A DNA stretch of 64,000 nucleotides from Limnohabitans sp. 2KL-17 (lineage in GTDB: Bacteria; Pseudomonadota; Gammaproteobacteria; Burkholderiales; Burkholderiaceae_C), in the NCBI RefSeq assembly GCF_003063415.1, contig NZ_NESK01000023.1, positions 1-64,000 on the forward strand, in the 5' to 3' direction. The notes beneath the pieces are model-generated. The model saw only the letters and a list, made by a program, of their open reading frames with translations, made no database searches and was not told where the DNA came from. Both the position numbers and the translations under genes were made by a program. Below, one piece after another: positions 34,261-44,582 of the stretch; the stretch's first letter is position 1; each line of letters starts with the position of its first letter.

Positions 34261-35211
34261 TCAATCGGGCGCGGGGATCTTTCTCCGGCCCTCGCGGCGG
34301 GCAATCCACACGGTGGCCCACAAAATCACAAATGCGCCCAACCAGGTCGACTGGCTGGGCACATCGGCAAACACCAGCCAGCCCAGGATGGAAGCCCAGA
34401 CCAAGTCCAAAAAGCGCAGCGACTGGGTGGCCGAGATATCGGCCATGGCAAAGGCCCGCGTCAGGCAATAGTGGGCCAGCGTACCCAGCACCCCCGTGGC
34501 GGCAAAACCGACCCATTGCATGGCGGTGGGCATTTGCCAATGCGGCAAGGCCATGGGCAGGCTGAGCACAGAGACCGTGAGGGCTTGCCACAGCACGATG
34601 ACGCCGGGTTTTTCGTAACGGGTCAGGGCTTTGGTGATCAGGAACGAGGCGGCAAATACGGGCGACGAGGCCAGCATGACCAGGTTGTACCAGCCCCCAT
34701 CGCCCGACATCTTGGGCAAGACCACCACCAGCACACCGGCAAAACCAATCACGGCAGCAATCCAGCGGTCTTTGCGCATGGGCTCACCCAAAAACCAGGC
34801 GGCCCCGATCATGATGAAAATCGGGCCGGTGAAGCCGATGGCCGTCATGTCGGCCAAGGGGATTTTTGGCAAAGCGGTGAACCACAAAATCAGGCCCAGG
34901 GTGTGCACGCCACCACGCCAGAACTGCCCAGCCATGTTGACGGGCATGTACGTGCGCCAACCATCCCGAAACACCCAGGGCAGGATGACCAGCAGGCCAA
35001 ACACATGACGCAAGAACTGCGACTGGTAAACATCCAGATGCAAAGTCAGTTCGCGGGCCACGGTGTTCAGCAAAGAAAAAAGCAGGCCCCCCAGGACCAT
35101 CCAGACCATGCCTCGCACGGCTGGAGGCCAGGCGGCAAAGGTGCGCAGATTGCGTCGGTGCGCAAGCGCCCATTGACGCAGAAAAAAGAAAAAGGGCTTG
35201 CGCGGTTTCAT
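34261..35211 (-). CDS. DMT-superfamily (EamA) transporter
   Basis: This is a ten-helix inner-membrane transporter of the drug/metabolite family, 316 residues, made of two EamA repeats (MVWMVLGGLLFSLLNTVARE near 35-55 and VMLASSPVFAASFLITKALT near 170-190). The N-terminus is basic and Phe-rich (KPRKPFFFFL). EamA proteins usually export small metabolites or amino acids; the substrate is not deducible. No operon partner is certain: the ABC ATPase follows by 35 bases on the same strand but has its own promoter-like sequence. Confidence 0.85.
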   Translation of the reverse strand: MKPRKPFFFFLRQWALAHRRNLRTFAAWPPAVRGMVWMVLGGLLFSLLNTVARELTLHLDVYQSQFLRHVFGLLVILPWVFRDGWRTYMPVNMAGQFWRGGVHTLGLILWFTALPKIPLADMTAIGFTGPIFIMIGAAWFLGEPMRKDRWIAAVIGFAGVLVVVLPKMSGDGGWYNLVMLASSPVFAASFLITKALTRYEKPGVIVLWQALTVSVLSLPMALPHWQMPTAMQWVGFAATGVLGTLAHYCLTRAFAMADISATQSLRFLDLVWASILGWLVFADVPSQSTWLGAFVILWATVWIARREGRRKIPAPD

Positions 35212-35370
35212 GCAAGCCCGAACAAGAGGTGATCGGTCACTCGGCCATCTTAAATGGGGCCACCCTGATCACCAGTCGCTTGGGTTACGCCTTGACTGCA
35301 TGGCAGATTTTTGTCCATCAAGGACTGGCATTTGCCATGGAACAGTTGGCCCCTCAAGGTACAGCGCAAC

Positions 35371-35400
35371 AAGTAAAAAGGCCCCGTCCAGCGGGGCCTT
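35371..35400 (-). terminator. rho-independent terminator of htpX
   Basis: A 9-bp stem AAGGCCCCG / CGGGGCCTT closes a TCCAG loop, with a T-rich tail (CTTTTTACTT) on the minus strand. It lies about 50 bases after the htpX stop. Confidence 0.88.
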
Positions 35401-35450
35401 GGCTTGGCCAGACTTGGCTTAAGGGGCCTGATTGCCTGTTTATTGACTGC

Positions 35451-36326
35451 TTATTGCGCGCTGGACTGAAGCGCGGCAATGCGTTCTTCAATGGGTGGAT
35501 GGGTGCTGAACAACTGACCGATGCCACCGGCAATGCCCATGGCGGCCATGCTCTTGGGCAGCTCGGCGGTGTGCACGCCACCCAAGCGGGCCAGTGCATT
35601 GATCATGGGCTGCTTGCGACCCATAAGCTTTGCAGCACCCGCGTCAGCACGAAACTCGCGCTGACGGCTGAACCAGGCCACGATGATGGCGGCCACGAAG
35701 CCCAGCAGAATGTCCATCACGATGGTGGTCACGAAATAGCCGATGCCGGGGCCCGTGTTTTCGCTGTCGCCCTTGCGCAGAAAGCTGTCCACTGCGTAAC
35801 CCACCACGCGAGAAATGAACACCACAAAGGTGTTCATCACACCCTGAATCAGGGTCATGGTGACCATGTCGCCGTTGGCAATGTGCGCAATTTCGTGGCC
35901 AATGACGGCTTCGATTTCATCGTGGGTCATGTTTTGCAGCAAGCCAGTAGACACCGCCACCAGGGCCGAGTCGCGGAAAGCACCAGTGGCAAAGGCGTTG
36001 GGGTCGCCTGGAAAGATGCCGACCTCGGGCATGCCGATGCCGGACTTGTCGGCGAACTTGCGCACGGTCTCCACGATCCAGGCTTCGTCGGCATTGGCGG
36101 GCTGGTTGATAACCTTCACACCCGATGTCCACTTGGCCATGGGCTTGCTGATGAGCAAGGAGATGATGGCGCCCCCAAAGCCCATGATGAGCGCAAAACC
36201 GAGCAGTGCGCCAAGGTTCAGGCCGTTGGCCGTGAGGAATCGGTTCACGCCCAGCAAGTTGGCGACGATGCCCAGCACGACCACAACGGCCAGGTTGGTC
36301 ATGACAAACAAGAAAATTCGTTTCAT
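35451..36326 (-). CDS. htpX: membrane zinc protease HtpX
   Basis: HtpX is a stress-linked inner-membrane metalloprotease that degrades damaged membrane proteins. The 291 residues contain two N-terminal helices (about 5-25 and 38-60), the zinc motif HEIAH (144-148), a further helix pair ([29 protein letters not shown]) and the third zinc ligand in [10 protein letters not shown]. The ATG at 36326 gives the typical [15 protein letters not shown] start; an upstream extension has no similarity. A terminator follows. Confidence 0.95.
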   Translation of the reverse strand: MKRIFLFVMTNLAVVVVLGIVANLLGVNRFLTANGLNLGALLGFALIMGFGGAIISLLISKPMAKWTSGVKVINQPANADEAWIVETVRKFADKSGIGMPEVGIFPGDPNAFATGAFRDSALVAVSTGLLQNMTHDEIEAVIGHEIAHIANGDMVTMTLIQGVMNTFVVFISRVVGYAVDSFLRKGDSENTGPGIGYFVTTIVMDILLGFVAAIIVAWFSRQREFRADAGAAKLMGRKQPMINALARLGGVHTAELPKSMAAMGIAGGIGQLFSTHPPIEERIAALQSSAQ

Positions 36327-36396
36327 GGTTTTTTTCACTTTCAACCCGAAAGGCGCGGGTTCATTGGGGGGAATGTTAGGGGCTTGCCGGGCAAAA

Positions 36397-37260
36397 TCAA
36401 ACGGGGGGAACGATTTCCTCAACGGCGTACGGTTTTTCAGTCTGCGGCTTGACGCGGCAGGGCCTGAAGACGCTGCTGTCATCGTAGAAAGCCGGGTCTT
36501 GGTTGGCAGGCCACCACCCGGGAACGCCCAACAAGGGCAAGGGGCTGAAAGGTTTGCATGACAGCTTGTCGGCGCTCAGGTCCTGCGCCAACCAGGCGTC
36601 GATGTCGCCCGGCCGCACCGATGGGGGCACCCGCCACATGTGCACGGTGATCGACTTGTAGGGCTGGACCGTTTTTTCAAGCGCGGCATGGCCAAAAGTC
36701 CACAAGCGGGTGGTTGTCCACGCTTCGCGCAGCCCCACAAACGCATCTTGCCAGCGGTGTTCTGTCAGCGCCGCCCACAAGTCATCCGAGGGCTGGATCA
36801 GCAAGGCGTTTTCGTCGAACACGGTGGCGGCATCGCGCACCGGGCCGCGCACCTGGCCCACGCCAGCCCGGGCAATCTCTGTGGCCTGCAGCTGGTTCAA
36901 GCGTTTTTTGGTCTGCGGAAAATGCATCCAGCACAGGGCGTTGAAGAAATCGTGCAGACCTTCGCGGGTAGGCACCTGGCCACGGTCAAAGATGAAGTCT
37001 TCATACGCCTGGCCTTCGGGCAAGTCGCCTTGCGGCACAAAACGCACGGGCGCCAGGCCTGCCTCGTTCAGCGCTTGGGGCTGCGGGCAGCCGGCCTTGA
37101 TCTGACGTGCAATGGGCTCCCCCACACCTCGCCAACCATTGAGCCAAGGAACCGACCAGTCGATATCGGCCACGCCACGCAAAAGGTTTTGGGCGCAGCG
37201 CCCGTCTGTCAAATCGGCGTTGGGGGACGGACCCAGACTCAGGCCGTCAACAGACGCCAC
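36397..37260 (-). CDS. DUF3025 family protein
   Basis: The 287-residue protein belongs to DUF3025, recognised by [26 protein letters not shown] followed by [10 protein letters not shown], and by the DENALLI and FGHAALEK segments. The family is restricted to Proteobacteria and has no assigned function. The start region overlaps the end of pyrC by 22 bases, so the two are likely co-translated; this gene pair is common in related genomes. No signal peptide, so it is probably cytoplasmic. A later start is possible but the family N-terminus ([11 protein letters not shown]) requires most of the frame. Confidence 0.82.
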   Translation of the reverse strand: MASVDGLSLGPSPNADLTDGRCAQNLLRGVADIDWSVPWLNGWRGVGEPIARQIKAGCPQPQALNEAGLAPVRFVPQGDLPEGQAYEDFIFDRGQVPTREGLHDFFNALCWMHFPQTKKRLNQLQATEIARAGVGQVRGPVRDAATVFDENALLIQPSDDLWAALTEHRWQDAFVGLREAWTTTRLWTFGHAALEKTVQPYKSITVHMWRVPPSVRPGDIDAWLAQDLSADKLSCKPFSPLPLLGVPGWWPANQDPAFYDDSSVFRPCRVKPQTEKPYAVEEIVPPV

Positions 37261-38276
37261 GGCAAGCTTTCTCCTGAGCGCAGGGGCTTGAGCTCGGCCT
37301 CGCCCAAAGCAAAGCTTTCAGCGGGTGTCCAGCTTTCGCGGCGCAGCGTGATGCGGCCGGTGTTGCGCGACAAGCCGTAAAAGTCGGGCCCGAACAAGCT
37401 GGCAAAGCCTTCCAGTTTGTCGAGTGCGCCGGCCTGGTCAAAGGCTTCGGTGTACATCTCGATGGCCGCGTGCGCGGTGTAGCAACCCGCGCAACCGGTG
37501 GCGTGCTCTTTCAGGTGTGCCGGGTGCGGTGCGCTGTCGGTGCCCAAAAAGAAACGTGGGTTGCCCGAGGTGGCCGCCTTGACCAGCGCCAGTCGGTGCG
37601 TTTCCCGCTTGAGCACAGGCAGGCAGTAGTAATGCGGGCGAATGCCGCCAGTGAAGATGGCGTTGCGGTTGTACAGCAGGTGATGGGCGGTGATGGTGGC
37701 ACCCAGATGGGCATCGCCTTCGGCCACGTACTGCGCGGCTTCAGCCGTGGTGATGTGCTCCATCACGATCTTGAGCGCAGGGAAATCACGGCGCAAGGGC
37801 TTGAGTTGCTGCTCGATGAACACCGCTTCACGGTCAAACAGGTCGATGTCGGGCGAGGTGACTTCACCGTGCACCAGCAGCAGCATGCCTTCGCGCTGCA
37901 TGGCTTCGAGCACGGGGTAAATCTTGCGCAGATCGGTCACGCCCGCATCGCTGTTGGTGGTGGCGCCCGCCGGGTACAGCTTGCAGGCCAGCACACCGGC
38001 CGCTTTGGCGCGGGCTATTTCTGCCGGGGCCAGGTTGTCGGTCAGGTACAGCGTCATCAGAGGCTCAAACACCATGCCTTTGGGCACAGCGGCCAGGATG
38101 CGGGCCTTGTAGGCCAGCGCCTGCTCGGCGGTGGTCACCGGCGGCTTGAGGTTGGGCATGATGACGGCGCGAGCAAACTGGGCTGCGGTGTGCGGCACCA
38201 CAACGTTCAGTGCTGCGCCGTCGCGCACATGCAGGTGCCAGTCGTCCGGGCGAATGATGGTAATTTCTTGGGTCAT
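37239..38276 (-). CDS. pyrC: dihydroorotase
   Basis: PyrC closes the dihydroorotate ring in pyrimidine synthesis. The 345 residues match class II dihydroorotases: zinc ligands His14 and His16 in [10 protein letters not shown], the carboxylated lysine in [14 protein letters not shown] (near residue 100), VHGEVT and EHITTAEA with the further His ligands, and the catalytic Asp region GTDSAPH. The length is normal. It is followed by the DUF3025 gene in overlap. Confidence 0.95.
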   Translation of the reverse strand: MTQEITIIRPDDWHLHVRDGAALNVVVPHTAAQFARAVIMPNLKPPVTTAEQALAYKARILAAVPKGMVFEPLMTLYLTDNLAPAEIARAKAAGVLACKLYPAGATTNSDAGVTDLRKIYPVLEAMQREGMLLLVHGEVTSPDIDLFDREAVFIEQQLKPLRRDFPALKIVMEHITTAEAAQYVAEGDAHLGATITAHHLLYNRNAIFTGGIRPHYYCLPVLKRETHRLALVKAATSGNPRFFLGTDSAPHPAHLKEHATGCAGCYTAHAAIEMYTEAFDQAGALDKLEGFASLFGPDFYGLSRNTGRITLRRESWTPAESFALGEAELKPLRSGESLPWRLLTA

Positions 38277-38352
38277 GGGACGTATTGTCTCAAACCTGTG
38301 GCTAAGGGTGAATGACCACTACCGGCGCCAGAGATGGGGCAGCAGGCCCCGA

Positions 38353-39090
38353 TCAATGTTGCAGGATCTTGTTCAGGAAGTCTTTGGTGCGCGGCTGGCG
38401 GTTTTCAGGTTGGTTGAAGAACTCGTCCTTGGAGCAGTCTTCCAGGATGCGCCCGCCCACGTCAATGAAGATCACGCGGTTGGCCACTTTGCGTGCAAAG
38501 CCCATTTCGTGCGTGACCACCATCATGGTCATGCCTTCGTTGGCCAGTTGCACCATCACATCCAGCACTTCGCCCACCATTTCGGGGTCTAGCGCCGACG
38601 TGGGCTCGTCAAACAGCATGACGATCGGGTCCATCGACAAGGCACGCGCAATGGCCACGCGCTGCTGCTGACCGCCTGACAACTGCCCCGGAAACTTGTC
38701 CTTGTGCGCCAGCAGGCCCACGCGGTCGAGCATCTTGAGGCCTCGCTCTTTGGCTTCAGCTTCAGATCGGCCCAGCACCTTGATCTGGGCGATCGTCAGG
38801 TTCTCGGTCACCGACAGGTGCGGAAACAGCTCAAAGCTCTGAAACACCATGCCAACGCGCGAACGCAGTTTTGGCAAGTCGGTGCCTGCATCCATCAAGG
38901 ACACGCCATCCACATGGATGCTGCCTTGTTGTACGGGCTCGAGCGCATTGACGGTTTTGATGAGGGTGGACTTGCCCGAGCCCGAAGGACCGCACACCAC
39001 CACGACATCGCCCTTGTTGATGCTGACTGAGCAGTCGTTGAGTACCTGAACTGGGCCATACCATTTGGATACATTTTTGATTTCAATCAT
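38353..39090 (-). CDS. gltL: glutamate/aspartate ABC transporter ATP-binding protein
   Basis: This ATPase of a polar amino acid importer has 245 residues. Walker [10 protein letters not shown] (about 34-42), Q-loop [12 protein letters not shown], signature [14 protein letters not shown], Walker [16 protein letters not shown] and the H-loop VVTHEMGFA are all present and canonical. It is the last gene of the gltIJKL-type operon, 27 bases after the second permease. The substrate assignment comes from the binding protein. Confidence 0.92.
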   Translation of the reverse strand: MIEIKNVSKWYGPVQVLNDCSVSINKGDVVVVCGPSGSGKSTLIKTVNALEPVQQGSIHVDGVSLMDAGTDLPKLRSRVGMVFQSFELFPHLSVTENLTIAQIKVLGRSEAEAKERGLKMLDRVGLLAHKDKFPGQLSGGQQQRVAIARALSMDPIVMLFDEPTSALDPEMVGEVLDVMVQLANEGMTMMVVTHEMGFARKVANRVIFIDVGGRILEDCSKDEFFNQPENRQPRTKDFLNKILQH

Positions 39091-39117
39091 TTTCTTTTCC
39101 CACTTTCAATGCGCGCA

Positions 39118-39786
39118 TCAACGCACGATGGCAATCCTGGCCTGCAAGCGTTTCACGCTCCAAGACAGTGCAAAACAAATCACAAAATAAACGACCGCGG
39201 CCAGGATATAAGCCTCTTCAGAACGGCCATATATCTTGCCGGCGTTGGTAAAGCCCTTGAGCAAATCGTAAGCCCCGATGGCATAGACCAGCGAGGTGTC
39301 CTGAAACAGGATGATGGTCTGCGTGAGCAGCACTGGGAGCATGTTTCTGAAGGCCTGGGGCAAGATGACCAGGCGCATGTTCTGCCCATAGGTCATGCCC
39401 ATGGCTTGACCGGCAAACACCTGCCCACGAGGAATGGACTGGATGCCCGCGCGCATGATCTCGCTGAAATACGCCGCCTCAAAGGCCACAAAGGTGATGA
39501 TGGCCGACCATTCGGCACCAATGGGTCTGCCGATCAAAAACGGCATCAGCAAATAAAACCACAGGATCACCATGACCAAAGGCACGGAGCGCATACCGTT
39601 CACATAGAAAGTGGCTGGCACAGCCAGTATTCTGTTGCCCGACAAGCGCATGAGTGCCAGCAAGGTGCCAAAGATCATGCCGCCGATGGTGGCAGCGATG
39701 GTCAGTTGCAAACTGAACACCAGCCCACCCCAAACGAACTTGCGCAAGACGTCCAGATCAAAATAAGAAAAATCGAGTCCCAACAT
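39118..39786 (-). CDS. gltK: glutamate/aspartate ABC transporter permease, GltK type
   Basis: The 222-residue inner-membrane permease of the HisM/GlnP family has five predicted helices and an EAA-type loop EIMRAGIQSIPRGQVFAGQAMGM. The ATG at 39786 is chosen because it lies one base after the GltJ-type stop; longer upstream frames lie within that gene. It forms the channel with the other permease. Confidence 0.9.
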   Translation of the reverse strand: MLGLDFSYFDLDVLRKFVWGGLVFSLQLTIAATIGGMIFGTLLALMRLSGNRILAVPATFYVNGMRSVPLVMVILWFYLLMPFLIGRPIGAEWSAIITFVAFEAAYFSEIMRAGIQSIPRGQVFAGQAMGMTYGQNMRLVILPQAFRNMLPVLLTQTIILFQDTSLVYAIGAYDLLKGFTNAGKIYGRSEEAYILAAVVYFVICFALSWSVKRLQARIAIVR

Positions 39787-39787
39787 G

Positions 39788-40507
39788 TCAATGCCCCCCC
39801 GTTCCGGCCGAGACGATGAAGCCAGGCACGCGCATTTTCTTTTCAATCACAGCAAACACCCTGTTCACGGAAAATGCTGAGAAGGCATACAGCGCCGTCA
39901 CGGCCAAGTACACCTCAATGCCGCGAGAAGTCTCTTCCTGTGCCTGCATGGCAAACATGGTGAGTTCCGCAATCGACACAGCAAAGGCAACCGAGGAATT
40001 TTTCAGCAGATTCATCGACTCGCTGGTCAGCGGCGGCAAGATGATGCGAACTGCCATGGGCAAAATCACATAGCGGTATGACTGTGCGGTCGTGAAACCC
40101 ATGGCCATGGCCGCATAACGCTGACCTTTGGGCAAAGCCTGAATGCCCGCTCGAAATTGTTCGGCAATGCGCGCCGAGGTGAAAAAACCCAGCCCAAACA
40201 CCACCAGCAAAAAGCCTGGCACTTGCTGGAACGCTGGGAATATTTTGGGCACCACGAAGTACCACAAGAAAATTTGCACCAACAAAGGAATATTGCGAAA
40301 CAACTCCACCCAGGCATTGGCCAGCGCCGCCACAACGGGCCGGCCAGGCAAGGTGCGCAGAGTACCCACCACGGCACCTACCACCATCGCCACCAGCCAG
40401 GAACTTCCTGCAACGGCCAGCGTCCAACGCCAGGCTTCCAGCATCCATTCCAGATAAGTGCGGCCACTGCCGTCATCGGTCAAAAAGACCTGCCAATCCC
40501 ATGTCAT
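39788..40507 (-). CDS. gltJ: glutamate/aspartate ABC transporter permease, GltJ type
   Basis: The 239-residue permease begins with the GltJ-like MTWDWQVFLTDDGSGRTYLE and has membrane helices around GSSWLVAMVVGAVVGTL and PLLVQIFLWYFVV. The ATPase-contact loop is EQFRAGIQALPKGQRYAAMAMGF. It follows a strong stem-loop that separates it from the binding-protein gene. Confidence 0.91.
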   Translation of the reverse strand: MTWDWQVFLTDDGSGRTYLEWMLEAWRWTLAVAGSSWLVAMVVGAVVGTLRTLPGRPVVAALANAWVELFRNIPLLVQIFLWYFVVPKIFPAFQQVPGFLLVVFGLGFFTSARIAEQFRAGIQALPKGQRYAAMAMGFTTAQSYRYVILPMAVRIILPPLTSESMNLLKNSSVAFAVSIAELTMFAMQAQEETSRGIEVYLAVTALYAFSAFSVNRVFAVIEKKMRVPGFIVSAGTGGH

Positions 40508-40545
40508 TTTTTTAGCCTTTTACAAACTGGAAACCTTGGAGATAC

Positions 40546-40587
40546 AAAAAAAACAAACCCCGCCCGAGTCATCCTCGGCGGGGTTTG
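40546..40587 (-). terminator. intercistronic terminator-like stem-loop between gltI and gltJ
   Basis: CAAACCCCGC(C)CGAG pairs with CTCGGCGGGGTTTG (one bulged base), followed on the minus strand by a run of eight T. It lies within the operon, 18 bases after gltI, so partial termination would lower permease and ATPase expression relative to the binding protein. Confidence 0.85.
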
Positions 40588-40604
40588 TGCTCCAACCGAC
40601 GGGA

Positions 40605-41495
40605 TTACTTCTTGGCGTAGTCTTCAGCAGGCTTGTCGTTGGGGGTAGCCCAAGCTGTTTTGGTGCTTTCACTCAAGGCCAGACCAATTTTCACGTTTTT
40701 GGGTGGGATGGCTTGCAAGAACCACTTGTCCCACAATTTGGCCATGTCACCGTTCTTGACCAGGTCACGCACGGTGTCATCGGCCAGCTTCTTGAAAGCT
40801 GGGTCGTCTTTGCGGATCATGATGGCAATCGGCTCAACGGCCAGCACCTCACCCACGATGCGGAAGTCCGCTGGGTTCTTGGCGTTGGCAATGTTGCCCG
40901 CCAGAATGGAGCCGTCCATCACAAACGCATCGGCACGGCCTGAGTCAAGCAGCAAGAAGCTGTCTGCGTGGTCTTTGCCAAAGACTTCCTTGAAGTCGAT
41001 GCCATTGGCACGTTCGTGCTTGCGCAGCAACTGGACCGAGGTGGTGCCGGTGGTGGTGGCCACGTTGCGGTCTTTCAGTTGTGCAATGTTGGTGATACCT
41101 GATGCGACTTTGGTGGCAATGCGCACTTCTTCCACGTAGGTGGTGACCACAAAAGCCACGTCTTTTTGACGTGCCGTGTTGTTGGTGGTCGAGCCGCACT
41201 CAATGTCGACCGTGCCGTTTTGAACCAATGGAATGCGGTTTTGCGAAGTCACAGATTGGAACTTGACATCGACTTTTTTGCCCACAGTCTTTTCCAGGTT
41301 GCCAATGATGCGCTGGCAAATTTCATAGTGAAAACCAGCGTACTTGCCATCACCCAGGGTGTAAGACAGGGCGCCCGAAGAGTCGCGCACACCCATGGTG
41401 ATGGCGCCGGCATTTTTGACCTTGGCGATGGTGTCGGCTTGAGCAGACATGCAGGCCAGGGCGGTGATCGCGACAGCGAACAATTGCTTTTTCAT
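40605..41495 (-). CDS. gltI: glutamate/aspartate periplasmic binding protein
   Basis: This is the first gene of the operon, 296 residues. It has a signal peptide MKKQLFAVAITALACMSAQA and a mature family-3 binding fold: ITMGVRDSSGALSYTLGDGKYAGFHYE, IECGSTTNN, LRKHERANGIDFKEVFGKDHADSFLLL. These blocks match GltI/AatJ proteins for acidic amino acids. A stem-loop follows the gene. Confidence 0.9.
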   Translation of the reverse strand: MKKQLFAVAITALACMSAQADTIAKVKNAGAITMGVRDSSGALSYTLGDGKYAGFHYEICQRIIGNLEKTVGKKVDVKFQSVTSQNRIPLVQNGTVDIECGSTTNNTARQKDVAFVVTTYVEEVRIATKVASGITNIAQLKDRNVATTTGTTSVQLLRKHERANGIDFKEVFGKDHADSFLLLDSGRADAFVMDGSILAGNIANAKNPADFRIVGEVLAVEPIAIMIRKDDPAFKKLADDTVRDLVKNGDMAKLWDKWFLQAIPPKNVKIGLALSESTKTAWATPNDKPAEDYAKK

Positions 41496-41601
41496 TCAGT
41501 TCTCCAAAAATTGCCAAAAGGCGAAAGTTAAACCATGCCGTGACGGTGCGCGGTTGCACCATCATGACACTTAGACAGACTTGTTTTAGCAGCTGCCCTG
41601 C

Positions 41602-41630
41602 AAAATATGCCCGCTTTAAACAAGCAACAA
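41602..41630 (-). promoter_or_regulatory. candidate promoter of the glt operon
   Basis: On the minus strand TTGTTG (41630-41625) and TATTTT (41607-41602) are 17 bases apart, about 105 bases upstream of gltI. The match is modest and untested. Confidence 0.35.
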
Positions 41631-41719
41631 CTATAGTGATTTGAACAGCCAACCCACATCAGGGTGTACCCCAGATCATCATGCAAAAAAAGCATAACAC
41701 AATGCCTTCAGGCGCCAGA

Positions 41720-42655
41720 TCAAGCTGGGCGTGGCGATTCCTGGGTTAAGTGCGCCCACAGCTCATGGGCTGGATGGTGGCCGCTGGTTTTCGGTCCTGG
41801 TTTGGCCCTGTAGGCCCTGACCTCCATCGTCAAGGACAAGACTTGACCGCCCGGCAAACGCGCTTCCACCAAAGCTCTGCTCTGGACTTCTTTGCGCACC
41901 GCACTCTCTGGCAAGAACGCCAGGCCATGGCCTTGCATGGCCATGACTTTCAGGCCTTCGGCCATGTCGGTTTCATAGACCCGGTCCAGATGAATCGGTG
42001 TGCCCGCTTGCTTGAGGATCCAGTCGGTCACGCCACCCAGGTACGCCCCTGGCGCATAGCCCAGATAGGGCAAGGGCCGGGAGGGTGTTCCAGGCAGGCC
42101 AAGCACAGGGCTGCCGTCGGCTTGCGCCTTGACGTAAGGGGCAATCGACTCCGCCCCGAGCACCACCATGTCGTAACGCTCGGCATCCAGTTGCAAGGGT
42201 TGCGAGGGGTGGTGGTAGACGATCAACAGGTCACACCCCCCTTCGGCCAAGCGCATGGCCGCATCGTGCACATTGAGGGCGATCAAACGGCTTTTGATGG
42301 GGCCAAAGCTCTCGCGCAAGCTGGCCATCCAGGACGGGAAAAAGGTAAAAGCCAAAGTGTGCGGGACGGCAAATTCGATGAAGTCCTGCCCCGCCGAGTT
42401 GTGGCCGCGCAGCATGGCCCGGGTGTTTTGCAAGGACTGAAGCAGCTCCAGCGCCTGGTCAAACAAGGTCTCTCCGGCTGGGGTGAGTTTGGTGGGGTAG
42501 GAGCTGCGGTCCACCAGGTCGGCACCTGCCCACGCCTCCAGGGACTGGATGCGCCGGGAGAACGCCGGCTGCGTCACGTGCCGCAGTTGCGCAGAGCGGC
42601 TGAAACTTCGGGTTTCAGCCAAGCTCACAAAGTCTTCAAGCCACTTGGTTTCCAT
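41720..42655 (-). CDS. LysR-family transcriptional regulator
   Basis: The 311-residue regulator has an N-terminal winged helix-turn-helix (about 1-62: WLEDFVSLAETRSFSRSAQLRHVTQ then PAFSRRIQSLEAW) and a periplasmic-binding-like effector domain (about 90-295). It lies upstream of, and on the same strand as, the glt operon (225-base gap) and just downstream of the ATM1-type exporter (7 bases), so it may be read through from the exporter gene. The target is unknown; the glt operon is the nearest candidate but this is only positional. Confidence 0.88.
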   Translation of the reverse strand: METKWLEDFVSLAETRSFSRSAQLRHVTQPAFSRRIQSLEAWAGADLVDRSSYPTKLTPAGETLFDQALELLQSLQNTRAMLRGHNSAGQDFIEFAVPHTLAFTFFPSWMASLRESFGPIKSRLIALNVHDAAMRLAEGGCDLLIVYHHPSQPLQLDAERYDMVVLGAESIAPYVKAQADGSPVLGLPGTPSRPLPYLGYAPGAYLGGVTDWILKQAGTPIHLDRVYETDMAEGLKVMAMQGHGLAFLPESAVRKEVQSRALVEARLPGGQVLSLTMEVRAYRAKPGPKTSGHHPAHELWAHLTQESPRPA

Positions 42656-42661
42656 GCCGGA

Positions 42662-44542
42662 TTATGTCGCGGCCGCGATGGATGCCACTGCTGGCGATGA
42701 TTCGGTATTTTGTTGCAGCGCCCACATGCTGGCGTAGCGCCCCTGGCTGGCCAGCAGTTCGGAGTGGTTGCCACGCTCGATGATTTGCCCAGCTTCCATC
42801 ACCAGGATTTCGTGCGCATCGACCACGGTGGACAAGCGGTGGGCGATCACCAGGGTGGTCTTGTTTTGCGCCACGCTGGCCAACTCGGCCTGAATGGCGC
42901 GCTCATTGGCTGAATCGAGGGCCGAAGTGGCTTCGTCAAAAACCAGGATCGGAGGGTCTTTCAGCAAGGTGCGGGCAATGGCCACGCGCTGCTTCTCGCC
43001 CCCCGAGAGCTTCAGGCCCCTCTCGCCCACCGAAGTCTGATAACCCTTGGGGGTGGAAGCGATGAAGTCGTGGATGCGCGCAGCACGTGCGGCGCCCTCG
43101 ATCTCGGCCTGGCTGGCGCCGGGGCGGCCATAGGCGATGTTGTAGGCCACGCTGTCGTTGAACAGCACTGTGTCTTGCGGCACGATGCCCAAGGCCTTGC
43201 GCACGCTCGATTGCGTGACCTGCCGGATGTCCTGCCCCGCAATGCGAATGAAGCCTTGCTGCACGTCGTAAAAACGGAACATCAACCGCGCCAGTGTGGA
43301 CTTGCCCGAACCCGAGGGGCCCACCACGGCCACCGTCTTGCCTGCGGGGATGGTGAAGCTGATGCCCTTGAGGATCGGCCTGTCGCTTTCGTAGGCAAAG
43401 GAAACCCTGTCAAACACCACATCGGGTGCGCCTTGCAAGGCCAGCGCCTGGGCGCCTGGCGCATCGGCCACTTCGCGTTCGCGGTCCATCAACACGAACA
43501 TCTTGTCGAGGTCGGTCAGGCTTTGCTTGATCTCGCGGTACAGCACGCCCAGAAAATTGAGCGGTATGTAGAGCTGGATCATGAAGGCATTGATCATCAC
43601 CAAATCGCCCAGGGTCATGCGCCCGGCCACCACGCCCTCGGTGGCGCGCCACAACATGGCGACCAAAGCTGCCGCAATGATGAGCTGCTGGCCTGTGTTG
43701 AGCACCGACAAGGTCGTCTGAGACTTGAGCCTCGCAACGCGCAAGCTTTCCAGGCTTTCATCGTAGCGCCCAGCCTCGAACGTCTCGTTGCCGAAATACT
43801 TGACGGTTTCGTAGTTCAGCAGCGAATCAATGGCCCGTGTGTGGGCAGCCGAATCAAACTCGTTGGCCTGTTTGCGAAACTGCGTGCGCCACTCGGTGAT
43901 GCGCACTGTGAAAAAGATGTAAAGCGCCAAAGCCAGCAGCGTGATGCCCGCAAACCAGGCATCAAACTTGACCGCCAGAATGGTCAGCACCAGGCCCACC
44001 TCGATCAGGGTCGGGATGATGCTGTAGAGCGAATACGAAATCAGCGACTCGATACCGCGCACGCCGCGTTCGATGTCACGCGTCATGCCACCGGTCTGAC
44101 GCGCCAGGTGAAAGCGCAAGCTCAAGGCATGCAGGTGTTCAAAGGTCTGCAAGGCGATGCTGCGCGATGCGCCCTGCGTGGCTTTGGCAAATACCAGTTC
44201 ACGCAACTCGGTGAAAGCCGAGGTCAGCAGGCGCAATGCGCCATAGCCCACCAGCAAGGCCACCGGCACCACCAGCACCGCTTGCGCATCGCCAGGCTTG
44301 ATGTTCATGGCATCGACCAACTCCTTGAGCAGCAAGGGCACGCTCACGTTGGCCAGCTTGGCACCCACCATCAAGCTCAGGGCAATGACAACGCGCCATT
44401 TGTATTGCCACAAATAAGGCAAGAGGCGCGACAGCGTCTTCCAGTCACCCCCTGCAGGCGCTGAGGGCGCAGCGCCTCCAGGCAAGCCAGGCCTTGGCGT
44501 GGCAGGTGAAGCAGGGGCAGCGGTTTCGCCGTGGTGGCGCAT
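42662..44542 (-). CDS. ATM1/HMT1-type ABC exporter
   Basis: This is a half-transporter with fused membrane and ATPase domains, 626 residues. Residues about 50-330 form the six-helix exporter domain (RLLPYLWQYKWRVVIALSLMVGAK onward), with the ATM1-type glutathione-site region NEFDSAAHTRAIDSLLNYETVKYFGNE. The ATPase has Walker [10 protein letters not shown], signature LSGGEKQRVAIAR, Walker B ILVFDEATSALD and the H-loop VIAHRLST. The ATM1 family exports glutathione-linked compounds for cluster assembly or metal detoxification. The start ATG at 44542 was chosen as the first codon before a Pro/Ala-rich lead and avoids overlap with the divergent thioesterase gene. Confidence 0.9.
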   Translation of the reverse strand: MRHHGETAAPASPATPRPGLPGGAAPSAPAGGDWKTLSRLLPYLWQYKWRVVIALSLMVGAKLANVSVPLLLKELVDAMNIKPGDAQAVLVVPVALLVGYGALRLLTSAFTELRELVFAKATQGASRSIALQTFEHLHALSLRFHLARQTGGMTRDIERGVRGIESLISYSLYSIIPTLIEVGLVLTILAVKFDAWFAGITLLALALYIFFTVRITEWRTQFRKQANEFDSAAHTRAIDSLLNYETVKYFGNETFEAGRYDESLESLRVARLKSQTTLSVLNTGQQLIIAAALVAMLWRATEGVVAGRMTLGDLVMINAFMIQLYIPLNFLGVLYREIKQSLTDLDKMFVLMDREREVADAPGAQALALQGAPDVVFDRVSFAYESDRPILKGISFTIPAGKTVAVVGPSGSGKSTLARLMFRFYDVQQGFIRIAGQDIRQVTQSSVRKALGIVPQDTVLFNDSVAYNIAYGRPGASQAEIEGAARAARIHDFIASTPKGYQTSVGERGLKLSGGEKQRVAIARTLLKDPPILVFDEATSALDSANERAIQAELASVAQNKTTLVIAHRLSTVVDAHEILVMEAGQIIERGNHSELLASQGRYASMWALQQNTESSPAVASIAAAT

Positions 44543-44582
44543 AAGGGACAATCCGGTTTTTCGTTTACCACCGATTGTGCCC

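Noticed and set aside
38277..38352. A small gene between pyrC and gltL
   Set aside because: No open frame with a ribosome site and plausible composition fits; the gap is short and looks like plain intergenic sequence.
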